Source: Plazaster borealis
Lineage: Eukaryota > Echinodermata > Asteroidea > Forcipulatida > Labidiasteridae
Assembly (NCBI GenBank): GCA_021014325.1
Contig: CM037472.1
Span: 11,222,001-11,286,000 of the forward strand
Length of the DNA stretch: 64,000 nucleotides
Direction of reading: 5' to 3'
The notes under the pieces are model-generated. The model saw only the letters and a program-made list of their open reading frames with translations. It was not told the origin of the DNA and ran no database searches. Below are positions 23,301 to 33,608 of this stretch, in pieces. The translations under genes were made by a program, and so were the position numbers. The stretch's first letter is position 1; every line of letters begins with the position of its first letter.

Positions 23301-26300
23301 GAACATACTCTGAGATAGGCTGTGTCTGAATTGGCAGCTATAGCTACGGCTATGGCTACAGCTATGGCTACAGCTATGGCTACAGCTATGGCTACAGCTA
23401 TGGCTACAGCTATGGCTGGGTCACCACGTCAACGTGTTTTGAAGTATAGGCTGCCCTCAGCAACACAGCAAAAGCTGCCACAAATTTGGACAGGTTTTTA
23501 TGCAGAGATAAGCAGGGAGCCAGTTGCTGAGTATCTTAATAGCATCACATTTTAACAGGTGACCTGTTTTTGCTTTAAAAAACAGACTTTTCAGGGCCAA
23601 GTTTACAGCTTGATAAAATTGGGGTGGGGGGCTAGACAAATGTCAAAGGTCATGGGTTTAAATCGCATTCGCATGAGAGGCTTTTGTGTGTGCAGGACTA
23701 TAACGATCCCAGCATAAAGGAGCAAACCAAAATAAACATACACTATGTATTTGTAATTGTAAAAAAAACGTCAACCATACAAGACAGGTATAGCAGTGTT
23801 GTTCATCAAATTGATTTAGCAAATAAACATTGATGAAGTTTGTACTGTGATTTATTATCTCTGGTTTGCTCAGCCCTTAAGTGGTTTCAAGAAAAAAATA
23901 CTTCATTCAACGAAACCAAGTGTCAATGTTTTGGGTCTTATTTGGTTTGGCAACAGGGCCCAATTTCATAGAGCTGCTTAAGCAGAAAATATTGCTTAAC
24001 ATTTTTCTGCTAAGCAGAAATGAGCAGGATACCAGTCACAAATTGTACTTGTGACATGGCAGTTTGGCTGGTAACCTTATTCTGGTGAGCGTAATTTTGT
24101 TATGCTTAGCTACTTTTTGTGCTTAAACAGCTCTATGATGACATACAATGTAATACTGAATGCATAGCCTACATAATGGATTTCACTACCTTCATAGTAT
24201 CATTCATACATTCTTATTATTGTTCACTTGGAAGGGTTGAAAGGGGGGGCTCTATTCTTTAGAAAAAGAACTGTTGCTATTTTGGGTTAATCTAATGGAG
24301 CACCAGAAAGTATGTAGTGCATAGTGTGTCTTTTAATACTGTCACTGTGGCACAGTGTACAAATGTACATGTGGGTTAGGGGTATTGTGTTTAGAGTACA
24401 TGTAAGGCAGAGTTTGCACCATTTATCTTCACACTCAATCTGAACATTGGTGCTGGATGAGGTTTATTTCATCTGGTCTGATTTGCTGATTAGTTGACTA
24501 GGGCCATAAGCCAGGCCCTCCAGACATGATATGACTCTTTCACGCTGCCCATTTACGGATTCTTAACTCCTCAAGGAAACTCACCATCCTGACTACTTAA
24601 TAAATGCTGCTGTGGACGTAGTGTTCAATGCAACAGTTCACGCAAGAAGTCAAGGTATTTGTTGTTCTAGTCTACATCTTAATTAAAATATAATTAGTTG
24701 TTCAATTCTGCACGTTTAGTACAAATATTCTTATCTGGGCACCATTTACTACAATTTACAACACAGTGACATCCATGTTTGATCAGAGTCCAACTGCATC
24801 AAATTTTTTGGAGTAACACAGTCACACGTTTGGATGGTAACAAATGTCTGGTTAAGCAAAAATGCTAAGTGCTTGGTGACATATTTGTGCTTAAAAACAG
24901 TTAATCTGAAATTGGGCTTGGTACATTGGCATCGCTGGTTAGCCAGCGCTGACCAAACTATGGTAAACAATGAATGCACATCGTACTGTACACTAGTACA
25001 GGCCTGGAATTACACGGAGGCCACGGAGGCAATGGCCTCTGTTGCCCCTGGTCTTGGCCTTGGTGCCCCTTCCAAAGTTTCCCATAGACTTTCAGATTTC
25101 CAATGGAAGTACCCTTTGCAAAATGGCCTTGACCCCTCAAAGATGAAATTCCAGGCCTGCTAGTAGCAACATTATATTTTTCTTCACACCCAATTTGACT
25201 TCTTTGAGGTCCCTTGAGAAAACTGGTACCGGTGAGCACACCAGCGGATCATCAAAGCTCGAACTATCACTGGTAGCTGTAGGATCTGTATTATCAGAAA
25301 TAAATTTCACAGATTGGATTTCAATTCTACTCCAACACACTTAAAAAATGCTAACTCTGTAAATTTTATCTTCTTTCTTTACATATGAGTGACAATTGTT
25401 TTGTTTGTTAATGCTGCTGTCCAGTTGAAGCTCCCACTAGAAAAGTACATGTAGCTTTTGTAGAGATAGGATTTAACAAAAGCAGTGGATATTTAGCCGG
25501 CACCTGCTTTTCTTTTAGTAAATAATATAAAGCCAAAACTGAACTGAAATGCACAGTGACAGTTTTTTAGAACATTTACAATTTCGGACTTTATAATTAT
25601 ATAACCCTTTTTTTTTTAATCTGAAAAAGATTAGATAATGCTATCAATTTATCCATTTAAATGTACGAATAAATTTTTCATAATAAAATAATATAATTAT
25701 TCTTATTTTTGGGGATGAACACACAAAAAAAGTTCTCAACAGATCACATAGCATGTCGATTGTGATGCGGGTCGTTTCCTCTTGGCTACCAGGATGTGGA
25801 CGAAATTCTCTGTTATTGATACAATGTCGACTACTCATGTGAGTTTCAACTCAAACAGGGCACAACACAATCTGCTACAGCTTAGTGTAGTTTACTGAAA
25901 AGAAAGCCAGTGCCGGCAAAATATACACTACCTGTCTACCTTTAAAAAAAGAATTGTGCAAGCACATGGGTCTAGTAATGCTGGTATAAATATTGATCAT
26001 GATGCATCCACTTCCATGACTTCTGTGCTAATATAATCACACTGCAAACATTAGGGGTGATAAGGTTACACCCCTATGTTCCGACACCCCTATGTTCTGA
26101 CACCCCTATGTTCCGACAACCCTGGTGTATTTTCCTATTCCTAACCCTAACCCTAACCCTAACCCTAACCCTATGTAAATCATGAGGGGGTTGTCGGAAC
26201 ATAGGGGTGTCGGAATATAGGGGTGTCGGAATATAGAGCAGTCACCACATTACCAATAAGGAAGGCTTTATCAATATCTGTTTGAAAAACAAAAACCTAT

Positions 26301-26754
26301 GACTAATGAGAGATTAAATGATAAATTGTCAGAAGGTTAAAACAAGTTTGGCTTGGGGGGTCAATAATAAAACAATAACAAACAATAACAACAAGCCTAT
26401 TTATATTATTAAAAACAATTGTCAATTTTTTTAAAATCTTGTGACAAGTGTACATTGACACAGTTTGACCATTTTATTTAGTTACTTTTTTAATGTCTGC
26501 AATATGATATTTTTATTGACAGTAGGAAATCAATGTGCGACTGAATTTAATTTAATTACAAACTGTGTCTTGTCAATGTCATGCAATTATTCAATGTTTA
26601 CATAGTTCTAGAACACTAGAGAAGTATTCAATTATCATTATCAAGCAAATTTTCAACTTTTTAATTTCTTTACCATGCACCAACCAACATCGCCGAACCG
26701 CCAATACTTACAACTTTGATGGTCATCAACTTTGAGCTTTTTTAAAACCTCCAT
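17362..26754 (-). CDS. ADAT3: ADAT3, tRNA-specific adenosine deaminase subunit (9 exons)
   Basis: Exons in gene order: 26754-26712, 25339-25190, 23132-23078, 22972-22887, 22223-22007, 21414-21303, 19658-19499, 18748-18316, 17542-17362. They total 1437 nt (478 aa plus stop) with consistent phases. ADAT3 pairs with ADAT2 to convert wobble adenosine 34 to inosine in tRNAs; ADAT3 is the non-catalytic, tRNA-recruiting partner. Seen: [10 protein letters not shown] and PHVKRVRR in the N-terminal region, [20 protein letters not shown] before the deaminase fold, then the fold with [13 protein letters not shown] (HAV at about residues 253-255; Val in place of the catalytic Glu of the HAE motif, as in ADAT3/Tad3), [11 protein letters not shown], and [14 protein letters not shown] (PCxxC zinc ligands at about 416-420). 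The C-terminus [13 protein letters not shown] is family-typical. Human ADAT3 is about 351 aa; the excess here sits mostly between HAV and PCVMC. Exon 1 is the least certain part. Confidence 0.92.
17710..17905 (-). mobile_element. SINE-2, partial
   Basis: Matches 12425-12705: GGTTGTGAGGCCAAGGATTC, ACCCACGCCATCAGGTAGGG, TCAAACCGGGTCCTAGAGG. Internally deleted. Lies in the last intron of ADAT3. Confidence 0.78.
18316..18748 (-). CDS. ADAT3: ADAT3 exon 8 with lineage-specific low-complexity insertion
   Basis: A 433-nt exon. The last 30 or so residues ([19 protein letters not shown]) are the conserved deaminase strand and zinc-ligand segment. The preceding ~110 residues are polar and rich in Ser, Asp, Lys and Gln (for example [18 protein letters not shown]) with no family counterpart that I know. 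They probably form a disordered loop between the HAV zinc ligand and the PCVMC ligands. Join phases on both sides are exact, so the insertion is inside the reading frame and not an intron misread. Confidence 0.85.
18855..19085. repeat. Dispersed repeat R18, copy 1
   Basis: Shares with 58560-58815, same orientation, CAAATTTTCTTGAAAGAAGT, CCACATTGTGTCCAAAC, GTATTTCTGGTGAT and TAAGGGGGAACCCA. A partial third copy precedes it at about 18030-18110. Confidence 0.75.
19824..20570 (+). mobile_element. Family-3 MITE interrupted by a SINE
   Basis: Starts GTTAAAGCTAGGGTCATGG and ends GGCATGACCCTATCTTTGA (inverted ends). Internal palindrome CTGAGAAATGATTC...GAATCATTTCTCAG (20076-20109). A SINE-1 fragment interrupts it at 20203-20505. 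Within the ADAT3 intron between exons 6 and 7. Confidence 0.82.
20203..20505 (+). mobile_element. 5'-truncated SINE-1 nested in the family-3 MITE
   Basis: Begins in the SINE body (GTCCTTCGGATGGGACGTAA), runs to GCGCTATATAAGAC and (ATT)n. The short motif TTCTC occurs on both sides, consistent with a target-site duplication; the MITE sequence is continuous if one TTCTC and the SINE are removed. Confidence 0.8.
20930..21297 (+). mobile_element. Family-1 TTAA MITE (copy E) at an ADAT3 donor site
   Basis: Left terminus eroded (GGGTTTGAACACGTTTGG), right terminus intact (ACGATACCTTTAA). Carries the perfect 24-bp palindrome centred on TTGCAA near 21118. In gene orientation it begins at position +6 of the ADAT3 intron. 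Confidence 0.93.
21303..21414 (-). CDS. ADAT3: ADAT3 exon 6, clamped between two MITE-like elements
   Basis: Encodes [20 protein letters not shown] and on to [10 protein letters not shown], which aligns with the conserved helical stretch just before the deaminase core of ADAT3 (human ...[22 protein letters not shown], from memory), so it is ancestral coding sequence and not an exonised repeat. The donor GTAAG (21302-21298) runs directly into a repeat-terminal TTAA (21297-21294). The acceptor AG (21416-21415) lies four bases from the TTAA terminus (21424-21421) of a second repeat. See findings. Confidence 0.9.
21421..21762 (+). mobile_element. Family-2 TTAA MITE at an ADAT3 acceptor site
   Basis: Begins TTAAAGGGTGTGTACAAC and ends AATGTTGTACATTTGCTTTA plus A. 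Matches 8012-8354 throughout. In gene orientation its final CCCTTTAA is followed by CTCC and the AG of the exon 6 acceptor. Confidence 0.9.
22500..22737 (-). mobile_element. SINE-1, inverted, partial
   Basis: On the - strand: CTCAAGCTCTGGTGTTTCTG, GGTTCGAGTCCCGGTCATGG, GTCCTTCGGATGGGACATTA. The A box is missing; the 3' body differs from other copies. Confidence 0.8.
23320..23460. repeat. 12-bp minisatellite GCTATGGCTACA, copy 1
   Basis: About seven units of GGCTACAGCTAT between flanks GTGTCTGAATTGGCAGCTA and GTGTTTTGAAGTATAGGCTG. The same array with the same flanks occurs at 56150-56300. Confidence 0.92.
23956..24137. mobile_element. GGGCCCAATTTCATAG-ended MITE
   Basis: Left end GGGCCCAATTTCATAGAGCT; right end CTTAAACAGCTCTATGA (terminal bases lost). 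Interior GATACCAGTCACAAATTG and TTTGGCTGGTAACC is shared with copies at 29176, 32795, 33769, 55679 and 60842. Confidence 0.88.
24991..25165. mobile_element. Small inverted-repeat element, GGCCTGGAATT ends
   Basis: Left CTAGTACAGGCCTGGAATT and right AATTCCAGGCCTGCTAGTAG are inverted. Interior is CCTT/GGCC-rich. It ends 25 bp from the ADAT3 exon 2 donor. Confidence 0.8.
26061..26235. repeat. Interstitial telomeric repeat inside inverted 16-bp arms
   Basis: About 5.5 units of CCCTAA (26139-26173) sit between three tandem copies of a 16-bp unit (ACACCCCTATGTTCCG and variants, 26063-26118) and inverted copies of the same unit (CGGAACATAGGGGTGT and variants, 26184-26232). Located in ADAT3 intron 1. 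Confidence 0.92.
26712..26754 (-). CDS. ADAT3: Proposed first coding exon of ADAT3
   Basis: An ATG at 26754 opens [14 protein letters not shown] and leads into a strong donor (T then GTAAGT) at 26711. The one-base overhang fits the two-base overhang of the next exon if its acceptor is the AG at 25341-25340, giving a continuous frame into [11 protein letters not shown]. Downstream, the exon 25339-25190 has no in-frame ATG and an in-frame TAA just before it, so an upstream start exon is required. The peptide is too short to be confirmed by homology. Confidence 0.5.
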
Positions 26755-27729
26755 AACATAAGAAAGTTTAAAATCACTTTGCATTGATCATTTCGTGAAT
26801 GTGAAAAAGTCTTTTATCAACTTTTTCGGAGAATCGCTCAACCGGGTTCATAGTCTGGTACTCTGTATTACGGTAATTCGTAAAATGTGCGTTACGTCTG
26901 GTTTTCAGACATAATCTGGTTCCCAGTTTCTTCCCATTGAAATGGATATTTTCTTGTTCCTGGTCTGGTGGCTGACAATTGCTGAAAAACGGCAGGCCTA
27001 ATGCGTGATCGTGCGTTGACGGGTCGGTAGTACTGTCTTCATTAGTGGAGCGAAAAGTCCATTCAAATTAAGGGTAAGGTACAAATTATTTAATTTCATT
27101 GACAAAACATACTTAATGTTTTATTTGTCGTTGTCCTTGAGGTCTGAATACTGATGACACACCTGTTTGTGTGCCAAAAAGTGATACCAAATGTTAACCC
27201 TTTTTCTAGTTTTGTGCTGCACAGAATCGCATTCAGTTCAGATTCCTGCCTCATGCAATTCCGGAATTCCTTACTTACTTGATTAAAAGTTTTTAATTAT
27301 TAATTTAATTATTGTATTTTTATTATTTTATATATAGACCCGACGTATTTTCACTCACCATGTCTGTTGCCATTATATCATTACAATTAATAAATCTTAA
27401 AAGTTGTATCAAATTAATGAATCAGTGACAGCATGGTGTCCAGTTCCTGTATCACTTTACAAAAAAGATTGACATTGAAATGAAAATATGTATTTTTGTT
27501 GAATGTTGGAGTTGGGCGCAATCTTTGAAAATGGCAATTTTAAAAATTCGCGCGGTGTGCCGTTTTCTTCGGCACAAACTTTGTTTCCATGCATGATTTT
27601 AAAATTTGTGCAGGAAAGCTCAGGCGCGAACACTGCGCGATTTTTGTCAATCATCCATAATTCTCTCCACTTGTCGTGAAATATATGCAGTATGAAGAGA
27701 ATTCACATTCAGAGGTTAAAAGGGTAAGA
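26755..27729. other. Divergent intergenic region, ADAT3 side
   Basis: Probably contains the ADAT3 promoter and 5' UTR. No TATA box could be assigned. Donor-like AAAAGGGTAAG at 27718-27728 on the + strand could end a non-coding LYST exon, but this is speculative. Confidence 0.4.
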
Positions 27730-27737
27730 TCGAAGTA

Positions 27738-27844
27738 GACCCAGAAACTGGGGCGCTGTACACCTTTTTTCGGAATTTTAGTACGACCGAAGATGTAAAA
27801 AATTTTTAAAAAGGAGTACAGCGCCCCAGTTACTGGGTCTAAGT
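27738..27844. mobile_element. Foldback MITE with 8-bp target duplication
   Basis: Inverted ends GACCCAGAAACTGGGGCGCT and AGCGCCCCAGTTACTGGGTC; flanked by direct repeats TCGAAGTA at 27730-27737 and 27845-27852. An 8-bp duplication is typical of hAT-class insertions. Confidence 0.88.
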
Positions 27845-28159
27845 TCGAAGTAGCGTTCTGCTGGATATTAACTTCTGTCTGAAGTGATACTTTTGTTCAA
27901 CAGCTTGGGATGAATGCCGAAAAACTGGTCTGCTCACGAACTGTAAGTTCAGAGTTTCTTGTGACAAAGCTCGGCAAAGCTGGGATGCTGGGATTATTAC
28001 AATCCAAGGGGGCCCTGGCAGATGCCCGTGTTGACAAATGAACCGCGCTGCAACTAGTTGATCAACTTTCTGTTAAATAAAAAAATATGACAATTCGTTT
28101 GAAAGACAAATGCATCTCGTTTTTGTCTCTAGTCTGATGATTGACAACAACCGCACTAT

Positions 28160-28655
28160 GTTATAAACTGCCGTGCGCTTTTGTGGCCCAAAGGGAATTA
28201 TTAATGCAAACTGCGTAGTTCGTGTTAATTTCGTGTCTCAGCTGTGCTAGTTTTGTTTTTGTGGGTAGACTTTCGTAAACAAATTGCACATGCGCATATT
28301 TTAAAATTGGCTGGCACGAATTTAAAAAATGACCGGATGTTGCCAGATGTACCTTTGACCTTGCATTCATTTCACACGGAGATTCGCAGTAAATTCAGAC
28401 GTATTATACACAGTGAATTCAACAACACTACATGTCAGTACAAATGCATGTTGCATGTGCAGACGACCGAAAGTGCAAGCTGACACACGACAAACTACAT
28501 CACCTCGGACCAATCGTATCGCAGATACATGTATGGAAAGCTTACGTCACTGAACGTTTAACCAATGAAATCATTGTATCCAATGAAATCGCTGGGCCTG
28601 TAAGACCAGTGCCTGTCTTTATCCTTGCGGATAAAGACAGGGGACCATTCTAGTA
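28160..28655. repeat. Dispersed repeat R11, copy 2
   Basis: See 11600-12075. Ends with the hairpin CCTGTCTTTATCCTTGCGGA...AAAGACAGG at 28612-28641. Confidence 0.72.
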
Positions 28656-29175
28656 AATTGCTAGCTTTACATTTATATGTTACCAAAATTAACCAATTAT
28701 CCACCAAAGTCAACAAAATGAGACTTTGTTGGGTGAAGATGACACAGATTTGTCGTTAAAGGTCTTTGGCCCAAAACAGAAGATATTTGTGTATGGGAAG
28801 CTGCCAGAGGGCGCTAGCCATGCAATGTTAATAAGAAATAAATTATTACATAATTAAAAAATAAAGGTAAGGTGTTCACATCGTACCTGTCACGTAATAT
28901 ACATCATTTGTTGCGATATTTGTAATCCTCGATCCTCTCAACAGTCATAGACCAGATGCTTTAAATGAGCATTCACAAAGGTTTGTGTTAATTTATCTTT
29001 TGCAATTTTACCCATTTCTGTCAGCCTTGTGACCAGATTTGCCTGATTTTTACCAAAAGAATTATCTGTCATGTCTGTTGCAAACTTCTTACCAACTGAA
29101 ACGACCTGTGGTATGATAAATGCAAAAATTGTATACACATACATGTAGGCCTCATGTTCCACTCTGGAAAGTACT
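28656..29175. other. Intergenic, nothing recognised
   Basis: No convincing exon or repeat family on either strand. A - strand frame at 28938-29222 overlaps the next MITE and lacks protein character. Confidence 0.5.
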
Positions 29176-29370
29176 GGGCCCAATTTCATAGAGCTGCTTA
29201 AGCAGAAAATATTGCTTAACAATTTTCTGCTTAGGAGAAATGAGCAGGATACCAGTCACAAATTGTACATGTGACATGGTATTTTGGCTGGTAACCTTGT
29301 TCTGGTAAGCATAACTTTGTTGTGCTTTAGCTACTTTTTGTGCTTAAGCAGCTCTATGAAATTGAGTCCT
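29176..29370. mobile_element. GGGCCCAATTTCATAG-ended MITE
   Basis: Left end GGGCCCAATTTCATAGAGCT, right end GCAGCTCTATGAAATTGAGT (slightly eroded), interior as in the copy at 23956. Confidence 0.9.
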
Positions 29371-30530
29371 GATCTCTATTGTGTTATGAATTACTCTAGT
29401 TCACTGGGCGCAGTTGGGAGGACCAGCTTCATACTTTTTTTAATAACTACAAAATGTGCGGATCAATTCCGCTGATTTTATTTTGAACTACCTTTAAACA
29501 CCCCGCTTTCATGTGTTAGTGATTTCTGGGTGAGTGAACTCAGAGGTTGACAAATAGTGTGGGAAAGTTGGGTCACATTATAACGTGCACAACAAAAATC
29601 CCATTGTGTGCACAAAAACTTAATCCTTTCGAAATGTACAATGTTTTGAAAATTAGTAGTGAACCAATGTGTAAATTTCCAGAATGCTTCAATCTTTAGT
29701 GTGTGGGTCCAGGGAACATCTATTCATCTGTTCAGACCATTAGAACAAGAACTGTGCCCCCAAACACAGTTATTTACCCGTACTACAAACTGCCTTTCGA
29801 GCGCGCCCAGTGGGTCCAAAAGGCATTTTTTTTTCCCGTGGCTGCTCGGAGGGTTTGAAATAACAGTATCAGTAAACTAGTAGATCAGTAAACTCTCGAA
29901 TGCCAGTCATTTTTATGGACAGGCAATAGAAAAAAGACATCGCTGGAAATTTGAAACAGTGATTAGTTATTAGTCTTACTGTAGTTGTTGTCCAGGTATC
30001 CTAGTCAATGTTATAAAGTAATCCATATTAAAGTGTGTTCATAATTTTTTTATTTTTTGAATCAATGGAATGTTTTAAACTTTGGTTATTCACAACAAGT
30101 TGAAATTTTTGAGAGGAAAAAAATGACATTCGTGACTTCGCTATCTTTTGGAATTTTGTTTAGGTCTATAGTCAGGTTTTGTTTTCCTACAACAGCCCTT
30201 ACTAGCTATACATGCTAAAGAAAAAAATACCACGGCTGCAAGTATGAAAATTTAATCATGATAATATATCTAAATCTAATCAGGTACTTGAAGTCTGTCG
30301 AAATTGCTGACGTTTGAGACTCCAAATCTTCTACCTTGATTTAGTTGAAAGGCGCCGGCGGTCAATTTTGTGTACATGATAACATGTCAGGTACCTTGTA
30401 CTCTTTTGTAGTTTATAGCACTTTTATAAATAAACTATTTAGCTACCACTGATGAAAACATCCGGGCCTGAGTTTTAGGCTTTTGAATGGTCTATCTTTT
30501 AACCTGCCAAGTGCAAGGCAGATTTTTCCT
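29371..30530. other. Intergenic, nothing recognised
   Basis: AT-rich unique sequence without gene-like frames or a known repeat. Confidence 0.5.
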
Positions 30531-30536
30531 TGATTA

Positions 30537-30996
30537 AAGGTTACTTTAGCGTCATCGTTTGGTGTTTGTCAACATAATGTTGATTTATAGGCAAAATTAT
30601 AAAGAAAGACAATAAAAGTCACAGGGTGTGAAAGTTTCAGTTATATATCAGTGTCTACTTGTCGAGAATGGCACAAAAATTGTTATGATATTTTCATCAA
30701 GAATGTCAAATTCAACCAGGCGGGTACCAACCACATACATGTAGATCTGGCCATTTTGAGGGCAGCATTCAAACGGACACAGCGAAGATTTCAAAAAGTC
30801 GCCTACATGTACCAGCAAGCTTTGGAGAATCAAATTTGTCGACATACTTTTAGTTTTATTAAATTCTAAATCAAGGGGGGCATTTCAGACAAAATAATTT
30901 CGCAGGAATGCTTGTTACTTACATGTAGTAGGCTTTCGGATAAATATTACACAATTTCTTTTTAGGGTCATTGCCAAAAGATGACCCTGCCTTTAA
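30537..30996 (+). mobile_element. Diverged family-3 MITE
   Basis: Left GATTAAAGGTTACTTTAGCG, internal GTGAAAGTTTCAGTTATAT, right AGATGACCCTGCCTTTAA. Its right TTAA is also the left TTAA of the next element. Confidence 0.65.
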
Positions 30997-31366
30997 AGGC
31001 ATCGTACACGTTTGGAAATTGTCAAAGACCAGTGTTCTCACTTGGTGTATCCCAACATATGCATAAAATAACAAGCCTGTGAAAATTTGGGCTCAATTGG
31101 TCATTGAAGTTGCAATAAAATAATGAAAGAAAAAACACCCTTGTTGCACAAGTTTGTGTGCTTTCAGATAGGAATAAAAACTTCTTGCAAGAAGTTTTTA
31201 TTATTTTAGTGAGAAATTACCTCTTTCTCAAAAACTACGTTACTTCAGAGGGAGTCGTTTCTCACAATGTTTTATACTATCAACAGCTCTCCGTTGCTCG
31301 TTACCCAGTCAGTTTTTATGTTAATATATATTTTGAGTAATTACCAAATGTGTACAGTGCCTTTAA
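30993..31366 (+). mobile_element. Family-1 TTAA MITE (copy F)
   Basis: Ends TTAAAGGCATCGTACACG / TGTACAGTGCCTTTAA; complete interior including the AACTTCTTGCAAGAAGTT palindrome. Confidence 0.94.
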
Positions 31367-32428
31367 TTTAAAGGAGTACCTCTTTGATGAAAACTTAAAT
31401 TTCTACAGGAACATTTAAAGGACCACGGAGGCAATGACCTGGGGGCATTTAGGCAATTGTCTTTGTGGCCTCCATAGTACAAATGCTCTAGGTCTGTAAC
31501 ATTGTGCTTACACTTTGGCATTTTTCGGACAGAACTATTTCAGTAAGGGTGTCAACAAGCTTCTTCTTTTTTCTTTTTCTTTTTATGTTACAAAATTTCA
31601 TTTTAATGCTGTTGATCATATAACTAATTCAGTAGCCCTTAGAATGAAAAAGCAAATAATTATTCCTACATGTTTTTTCAGTGGTACCCATGATGTCTTT
31701 AACATGACGGCCTTCCTTTGATTTTGTTCTTCTTTTATCACTGACATCTAATGCTTTGTATTTATAAATAACACAGTGAAATTAATCTCACACGTATACA
31801 TTTGCCCATCATTTTGCTGGTGGTGGACGTGATGATACAGTTAAGAATCAAAACGATACAACTCTGTCTGTTCATATCTCTGTGTACATACCATGTATTT
31901 ACATACTGTACTATGAACTCTTTTACAAATCTTCAGTAGTACAAGAGGTCATGACAAGGCAAATAAAACACGGTTTGGTAATGATCAAAAGTCAAGGTTT
32001 AATTTCAATGTCGGTTAAATTGCGATAATGGGTCATTTCGTTAAGATTTGGGCTTCTGTAGTACAAAGTGAGGTACACAGTTCATATGAAAACCTGTATG
32101 GTTTGTTTGTACACTGTGTGTGTTTCTGGTGTATATTTCTACATATAGCAAAGTCTTTCTACATACATCATGTATGCCACAAGATTTTTTTGCAGGTAAG
32201 CAGTCTGCAACAGCTATTTCTTTTCCCTTTTTCCTTTCTCTATTTTATTTGTATTATGCAACTTTTCACCTGATCAGCTGAAACCTTGCAGGGTCGTGGC
32301 CATTTAAGAGTCGTCGCCGCCACTCTTTTAATTCCCTTATTTAAACACATTTAGTGTAGTAGATGAGCTTTTAATGTGACTAGAAAGCTTGTTTACAGTT
32401 GACTGCACCAGAGTACCGAATTGTGTGT
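31367..32428. other. Intergenic, nothing recognised
   Basis: Pyrimidine-rich stretch near 31560-31590 and AT-rich unique sequence; no supported gene. Confidence 0.5.
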
Positions 32429-32743
32429 TTAACCCTTTAGAGACCATTCATTTCTGTATAATCATCGTAAAACGCCCAGATATTGCTAACATTGTTCATT
32501 TCTGTAATCCAATTTTGTCAGTAAAAATGTCAACAGAATTAACGTGAAACAGAAAATTTAGTTTTGTGTTCAGAAATTGGGATACTGTTAACATTCTACA
32601 TTGGAAAATTTCATATCCGAACTTGACCTTTACTTTGACCTCTTTATGTGAATGGAAGTAGGTCAAATCTTGCGGCCGTTTGCGGTCGCTATGGGCGTTT
32701 TGGTACAAGCCGCTTGTGAATGCTATAGTCTCTAAAGGGTTAA
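32429..32743. mobile_element. MITE with TTAACCCTTTAGAGAC ends
   Basis: Left TTAACCCTTTAGAGAC, right GTCTCTAAAGGGTTAA. Interior contains GCGGCCGTTTGCGGTCG and ACAAGCCGCTTGTGAATG. A truncated relative is at 38021-38230. Confidence 0.9.
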
Positions 32744-32794
32744 AAACATGTGTCCTATACATGTATTAGGTAGATGAACGTTTTTTAAAGTTCT

Positions 32795-32988
32795 GGGCCC
32801 AATTTCATAGAGCTGCTTATGCACAAAAACTATCTTAAGTACAACAAAATTATGCTTACCAGAAATAGGTTACCAGCTAAAATACCATTTCCCATGTAGC
32901 ATCTGTGACTGGTATCCTGCTGATTGTTGCTTAGCAGAATTTTGTTGAGCAATATTTTCTGCATAAGCAGCTCTATGCAATTGGGCCT
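32795..32988. mobile_element. GGGCCCAATTTCATAG-ended MITE, inverted orientation
   Basis: Ends GGGCCCAATTTCATAGAGCT / GCTCTATGCAATTGGGCC; the interior GATACC/GGTATC motif shows the opposite orientation to the 23956 copy. Confidence 0.88.
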
Positions 32989-33608
32989 GTGGTGTTATAG
33001 TCATGAATGTTGTAAATAAATTGAAAGAAGCGCTTGGAAGTGAGTGGGAAGTTGTTTGTTGAAGAATTTGTACGGGTAATTCCACAGTATTGGCCAAAAA
33101 GAGAGACACAGGAGAGCGAGACAAAAGTAACTATTTTGTCCCAGTCTTTTCCTGTACATTCCAAAGCTGTTTGCGGTTGTTCATATCAAACTGCATGAAC
33201 CATTTCCCTTCCCTCCAATCCTGTAGCACGGAAATTGTATACTTTACACTTCATTTGCTTTTCACAGACAGTGCTATGTTTGTCAGTTTGCACATTGTTT
33301 TTTTTACACCTCTGCCTTTGTTTTTTCCCTTGCGCAATAAACAGGAAAATCCCCCTGCTATAATACTTTCTCTCTTCCTAACAAAACAGGTCACATGAAA
33401 CTGGCAGAAATGTAGTTCATGAAAGTGTGTCTTGTGTTACAAAAGTCATGGATTTTATTATAATACTGTGCATACATTGTACATGTAATGTAGTCATGTT
33501 TTGTATTTTTCATGGTTTTTGTAAAGGTCGTAGAATTCAGATGTGATCGAGCTGTTAAGTGGAAGACATGCTGCGTCATTGAAAATACCCTGCGTGTATT
33601 AGAGCAGA

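Noticed and set aside
23322..23555. Protein with Ala-Thr-Ala-Met repeats
   Set aside because: Encoded by the 12-bp minisatellite of a dispersed repeat in an ADAT3 intron.
25644..25838. Alternative first exon of ADAT3 ([12 protein letters not shown]...)
   Set aside because: No good donor in the right phase was seen; the exon at 26754-26712 fits better.
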